A stretch of 64,000 nucleotides of DNA. Origin: Bilabrum cf. latius. Its lineage: Eukaryota > Bigyra: Bicosoecida > Bigyra > Bicosoecida. The position numbers and the translations under genes were made by a program. The stretch covers positions 620,001 through 684,000 of the forward strand of contig OZ237750.1 in the NCBI GenBank assembly GCA_965178125.1. The letters are read 5' to 3'. The notes beneath the pieces are model-generated. The model was not told the DNA's origin. It worked only from the letters and a program-made list of their open reading frames with translations, and made no database searches. Positions 58,938 through 64,000 of this stretch are shown piece by piece. The stretch's first letter is position 1. Every line of letters starts with the position of its first letter.

Positions 58938-61900
58938 ATGGCTTCCAGCAAGGAAGCAGAGCAGGAGCTAATACTTCGATTGGCTTCATTGGCATCTTTG
59001 CAAAACCAAGAAAAGTAGTTGGCTGCGACTTTGGCAGCTGCGAGGCTGAAGGGAAGCCCGACCGAGATTATTGAAGGTCTCAAACATGGCAATCTTTCTC
59101 GCCTTTTGAACGTCGCGTCACATGACACAAGTGAATCTGGTCTCCCAGTTGAGCCACTGCTGCGCCTTCCGAAGAACAAGTCAGGCTCGGGTTCCAGAGC
59201 AGTCTACGGCGCCAGCTATAATCTTGGCGGCAGCCCGGGGCCTGCTCCTGGCGGGCGCAGGGCAAGGCGAAAAGGCTCAGTCGTAGCAGCCCAAACCAGC
59301 ATCTCTGAGCATGCTGGCGTGAAAGTATCTCACGGCCAGAGCGTTGGGATCATAGTTCGCAAATTGCAGTTCCAAGTGAGACTACCGTGCTGTAGTGCTT
59401 TGCTATTCCAGCGCTTGTATCCAGCAAAAGGTATTCAATTTGTACACCACCGAGCCGCAGTTGTCTGGTGGAACCAAGGGAGTAGCCAGGAAGCAAGACA
59501 TAATCTTACTCCCAGGTGGTAAGTCGTACTTGCAGCAGGGTGCAAGTGCGTGCCTGTCCCAATCTGAATGCTTAGCCAGATGAGAAAGCCCCGTCGCCTC
59601 CTCTCGCAGATGCCGACGTCACGAAATCTATCATGGAGGTGCCCGATAGAACGGCATTTCGTCGAAACCGGCAGCTCGACGAGATTAAAGACGTAGAATC
59701 TGAGGATGGCTCGCCCCTCCCCGACGAATAGTGGTCGCTGGCCATCGTGGTGAACACGGACGTGGATGCCGCTGTAGGGGAGACGCAGCCCGTATGGATT
59801 TTCTTTAATAGCTATGTGGACACCCTGTTCAAGGTCGTGAACCAAGGCGTTGGGGAGAGCGAGCAGGGCGAGGGCGAAGAAAGCGAGCAGAAGAGCAGCT
59901 CCGCCGACGACCCGGCCTCGGCCAAGAAGGCAGGCAGGGGCGTGTTTGGTTGGCTGTGCTGCTGCTGTGGGAGCGGGGTCTCAGCCGAGGAGCTGGCGAA
60001 AGCGGACCGCGCGTCCAAAGACAGGGCGAAAGCTAGCTCGGATGCGGCGGCCGCTGGCCCGGCGGCTGCAGCACAAGAGGACGGCAGCCCTGGCGAGGAC
60101 CTGGGCAAGGGCATGCAACCCGGTGACAGTGGCCAACCTTACGAGGACGGCGAAGACGACGGGGATTCAGACTACGACTGCGACGCAGCCGACGGAGAAC
60201 CGGCCGGGGGTAGAGATGGCGAGGTTGGCGGGGAGAGACCTGCGTTGCCTAGCATCAACACAGGGGCGGACGGAATGTCTTTAGAGGAATGGAAGGCCCA
60301 GGGACAGGCAGCCGAACTGGGCTCTGAGCCTGGCGACGGTATCGATGGCAAGGACGGCGCCGTGAGCACGGGCCACGCCATCGTTCCATTCAGCCCATAG
60401 GGCAAGGGCATTGGGAAAGACGGCTAGAAGCGGTCGGTGCGCTTCGATGCTGGTACCAAGGAGGACGATGATGAGAACTGGCATTCTGGGGGTGATCAGG
60501 ACGAGGAGAAAGCTGCTCATGAGGGCGGGATTGTCGATTCTACGTCGGGGGCTGGCAGGCATTCGATCTCGGGCGACGGAAGCAGCCCCGAGTCTGTTGC
60601 ACCTGCTGGCTCAGCAGCCCCAAGCCGAGATGCTGCCGCGAACACACCTGGATCGAGTGGTGCCCCAAGCGCTGCAAGCGCAGACAATGTGGCTGGTGGG
60701 GACTCACCCAAGGCTCGCCGCGAGAGGAAGAAGAAGCGAGGTCCCAGAAAGCAGAAACAGGCTGTAACTGTCGTGGATCCCATGCCCGATATCGTGGGTG
60801 ACTTGGCATTTGGCAGCATGATGGCTGTGATGGGCCTGCCAGTGCCCCTCCAGCAGACGAGTGGCCAAGACGGAGGCTTCGACTCCCAGTCGTCAGGGGG
60901 CGACAGCAGCGATTCAGAGGGTGAGCATGGCAGCGATGCGACCGAGTCTGGGGACGACGCCCAGTAGTCCGCAGCAGGCCGTACGGGTGCAGCCAGAGGT
61001 AGCGAAGCTGCCTCGACCATATCAGCACCAGTCGTGCTCAGCCGGGGCGATGGGCCCGACACGGACAGCAGCAGCAGCAGCAGCGGTAAAGCAGCAGGCG
61101 ATGACTCGGAGCCCAGCCGGAAGTTCCAAGAGGCAGAGCTTGCTGCTGTACACGGGGGCGTGGTCAGCATCTCGGGTGCCAAGTCGGAGGGCGCAGCGCC
61201 CGGCACCAGCAGCACCTCGCAGCGCAGGCTCATGCGGGGCCAGGCCAGCCAGCCGCTGCAGACACCAGCCGAGCGAATGGAGTCTGATCGGGGGCTAGAC
61301 GCTCTTTCGAGTGCCTTGGTGGGAGGTGTCGAGCTGTACGAATACGGCGGTGGATAGGGGCATGGGAATGGAGGTGGTGCTGGGTCGGGCTCTAGGGGCG
61401 GGGCGGCTGGTCTGGGTGGAGCGGGCAGGGCAGGTGGCTCTGGTGGTGGCTCTGGTGGTGGCTCTGGGGGCGGTGGTGGCTCTGGGGGTGGTGGTGGCTC
61501 TGGTGGCGGCTCAACTGAGTCAGGTGCATCTGGCGATGATGCGCTGCGCGACATCTCGCTGGTAGGCGGTGGCATACACGCCGGTCTGGGCCTCGATAGC
61601 CTGTTTCGCGGCGCCGAGCACGACACTTTTGGAGCAGCCAAGGATTTGCGCAGAGACGACGACTACCAGCACGTGCTCCCACCGAGCCTACCGCCAGGCA
61701 AACCCATCGCTTCCGCTGCGACCACACAATCAGTGCTGGACAAAGCTAGCCGCTTGCTGAAGCAGCTGGACCCCGGCACATGGAAGGACTCGAAGAGAAC
61801 TGAGGCCAGTCGAGACGATGAGGTAGGTGCACATGATGCTGGCGTGAGCTAGGTAGATGGTGATGGGGAGCCGGAGCAGAAGTCAGCTGCTGAATCAACA

Positions 61901-62353
61901 AGCAAGACGAACCACGGGTCAGCTCAAGGCTCCAGTAGGCTAGCTGGGGGCTTGCCCGTGGTCCTTGCACCAGAATAGCCTAGACGAAGTATGGGCGCAA
62001 GTGTCGGCAGTCCTGCCGATGTGACAAGGTAGCAAGCGGGTCGGTCCGGGTCTGTGGAGGATGGACCATCTTCGTCGTACCTATATATGCCTAACTCGAT
62101 CGATGGTATAGACTTTGCAGAATAGCCCGCCGCCCCTCTCCCTAGGGACAGCGCCGTGAAGACAACTAGGTCTGAAGCGCCGCCACGAGCAGCAGCTGGC
62201 GGGTCGGGTGCATCAGCTCAAGCCAGCCATGGGCTCACCTTCAGAGACTTGGCCGATCGGGGCTCCGATGGATACGTCGGCAGTCCGTACATGCGTAACC
62301 TGTACACATCTGCGATCGAAGGGGCGGGAGACGAGATGGACCCGCCGCCTTGA
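58938..62353 (+). CDS. unknown 1,091-residue low-complexity protein
   Basis: Not recognised. Exons 58938-59375, 59425-59518 and 59610-62353; introns of 49 and 91 bp (joins KLQFQ/QKVFNLYTTEPQ and ILLPG/D/ADVTKS). The N-terminus is helical (SSKEAEQELILRLASLASLQ, NQEKxLAATLAAARL). Exons 2-3 hold what may be a small folded unit (WSLAIVVNTDVDAAVGETQ, VWIFFNSYVDTLFKVV). A striking Cys run, GWLCCCCGSG, follows. The rest is disordered: acidic, Ser/Gly-rich, a basic KARRERKKKRGPRKQK patch and a Gly-Ser stretch (about 61430-61510). In-frame TAGs: 59016, 59729, 60398, 60425, 60965, 61355, 61850, 61976, 62030, 62123, so ten, the highest density here. TGA stop. The open frame and splice joins support a gene; function is unknown. 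Confidence 0.72.
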
Positions 62354-62652
62354 GGCTCGGTGATGAGAGTCAAGGGATGTGATCGAATAGAATAGTATAT
62401 TCAGTTTGGCGAATTTCGCTTTAGAGGCACAGTCGGGCCCAAAGGCAGGTGAGCGCGTCACACAAGAAAATCACCCAGTCTCCGCCCCCCTCTCCCGAAC
62501 ACAGAAAGGGTATGCGCGTCATCGCAAGCAATCCGTAGGCTCGGTCGCACCTTCCCGGTTGCGACCGCCAGCGGAACCGAACCCCGTACGGCGTTGGGGT
62601 TAATAAGGTGTAGCCTCAGCCGCCAGTCGTCCGCACCGTCTTTATCGGGGCC
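62354..62652. other. convergent 3' intergenic region
   Basis: 299 bp between two gene ends facing each other. No feature recognised beyond a mildly AT-rich patch at 62380-62415. Confidence 0.35.
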
Positions 62653-64000
62653 TCATTCGCTGTCATCCCGATCTGAGGACTCACCAGAGCTCTCACTCGA
62701 TTCCTGTAAAGCTGCTCGAGTGCGTCGCAGCCTGCCACCTCGAGCAGTCCCGCCCTCCAATGCAGCCGCAGCCTCTCGCTCTGCCGCCAGTCCCAGACCA
62801 TCCTCAAGAACCTGCACTGCCACTCGCGCGGCCTCCACGGCCTGCTGATCCTCGGCTCCCACCATTTCCTACCAGCCCAATACCACAGCCACTGCCCGGC
62901 CTCCGATGTCCTCGGCATCGTGGTGTGGGAGAGCGGCGAGAGCGTACAGGCCCGCGCATCGGCCAGCAAACGCTGGTCCTTCCATCAGTGTGAGAGTTCC
63001 TTGTGCACCGCCAGGTGCACCAGGTACTGTTCTGTTTGGCTCAGTAACACGATTGCCGTAATCGTGGTCAACGGAAGGTCCCCGGTCCCGTGCCGAGGCA
63101 GTCGCAATGGCGGCAGCAGCTGCACCTGTGGCAGGCAACTCATCTAACGTGCTAGTTGCACCTGTGATCGGCGCAGCATTGCTGCCTTTACTACGCCCCT
63201 GCATGCCGTCGTTTTTATGCACGCGCAACTGTCCCAGCAGGACGCCTTTCATGAGTGACTGTGAACCGTCCGCTTCGGCAACCCGCAGCAGTGCGTCGCC
63301 ATCCGGACCCCAGCGAGCTGTAGCGCTGGCCTGACGCCTGCCTGCAATCGAATCACCCACCAGGTCCGTGCCAGTACTACCACTACCACTACCACTGCTG
63401 CTGAGCGCGGCAGGCTCCGCCGCGCCCATCAGCAGATCGCATCGCACAGCGGATGACGAAGGTCGCAAAAGCCACGGCACGTGCCTCGTTCGCAGCCACG
63501 AAAAGTGACCGAACGCCCACTGCAGGGGAGCATCCAAGGCAGCTTGCAGAGGAACTGCGACCAGCATGGATCCCGCGCAGGTCGCAGCCCACATGGTAAG
63601 CATGTGAAGCGATTGGAGCTGGAAGCTACCTGTGTCCGGCCTGGGAAGCATTCCCTGGTCGTCCTGCTCTGGCATGAGCACTCCCGGCGTTGCGGGCCAG
63701 GGGGGACCCATAAGCTGCAACATTAAGCAAGCTACGAGCGGTGAAGCTATGCAAGCAGCCTGTGAGTGCCTGGCCAGGGCTCGCAGGGTCCCATCGACGG
63801 ACAGGCCATTGCCCGCATCTGTAATATCCTTCCTCCCTGCAGCAGCACCCGCGCCAGTAGCAAATTCCACCCTTGATGAGCAGCCAAAGAGCGTCATGGC
63901 TCTGTGAAATCCCCAACTCCACGCATCGAGTCGCGATAAGTGCGACAGCCGCAAGCCCCTTACCCACTCGGCGCCGCCCACCACCACCCACGCATGCAGC
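62653..64000 (-). CDS. unknown protein, N-terminus off the right edge
   Basis: Not recognised. The frame is open from the window edge to TGA 62655-62653, at least 449 residues, if one in-frame TAG (plus-strand CTA 62869-62871, VVLGWxEMVGAEDQQ) is sense. Two hydrophobic stretches could be membrane helices: CIASPLVACLMLQLMG and MLTMWAATCAGSMLVAVPL. The C-terminus has a helical, Ala/Glu-rich segment (VQVLEDGLGLAAEREAAA) and a Ser/Glu/Asp tail (ESSESSGESSDRDDSE). A Ser-Gly tract (SSSGSGSGSTGTD) lies in the middle. Since the start lies outside the window, no start or upstream context can be given. Confidence 0.6.

Overview
This window is GC-rich nuclear DNA of an unidentified microbial eukaryote. 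Genes are packed on both strands, carry short GT-AG introns, and encode eukaryote-only proteins: importin-beta, the U4/U6 splicing factor Prp31, the nuclear-basket protein TPR, WDR6, a Golgi GDP-mannose transporter, an Oxa1 insertase with a mitochondrial presequence, and a class III alcohol dehydrogenase. The sequence does not let me name the lineage.

The main result is a changed genetic code. Read with the standard code, almost every gene is broken by in-frame UAG. Read with UAG as sense, 21 clean genes appear. By hand count they hold 79 in-frame UAG codons, about 4 per 1000 codons. All 20 genes whose end lies in the window stop at UGA (18) or UAA (2), and none stops at UAG. Conserved sites (Prp31, importin, GH3) and coiled-coil sites (TPR) point to glutamine. 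UAA still terminates, so this is a UAG-only reassignment. Neither a UAG-reading tRNA nor eRF1 is recognisable here.

Layout: 1-3373, left-edge unknown gene (-) and a DusA-type tRNA-dihydrouridine synthase (+). 3438-15464, WDR6 (-), HMG-CoA synthase (+), GDP-mannose transporter (-) and Oxa1 (+). 15631-21938, importin-5-like (+), small unknown (-) and Prp31 (+). 21939-22760, two related tRNA-like Pol III elements and a 15-bp inverted repeat. 22761-35965, seven minus-strand genes: methyltransferase, Sel1-repeat protein, formaldehyde dehydrogenase, WSC-GH3 glycosidase, TKL-like kinase, SLC38-like transporter (the kinase and transporter follow the GH3 gene), giving six entries in this run. 36305-44239, TPR (+) and an EGF plus GH43-like secreted protein (+). 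44640-57045, a giant membrane protein of about 3,990 residues (-) with a 36-bp minisatellite. 57653-62353, nucleoside hydrolase (+) and an unknown 1,091-residue protein (+). 62653 to the right edge, partial unknown gene (-).

No operon or single pathway links the genes. Divergent neighbours often start 120-180 bp apart, and convergent ends can be only 33-64 bp apart. Introns are 49-525 bp, almost all near the 5' end, followed by long uninterrupted exons. Two tRNA-modification genes, DusA-type and WDR6, are convergent neighbours.
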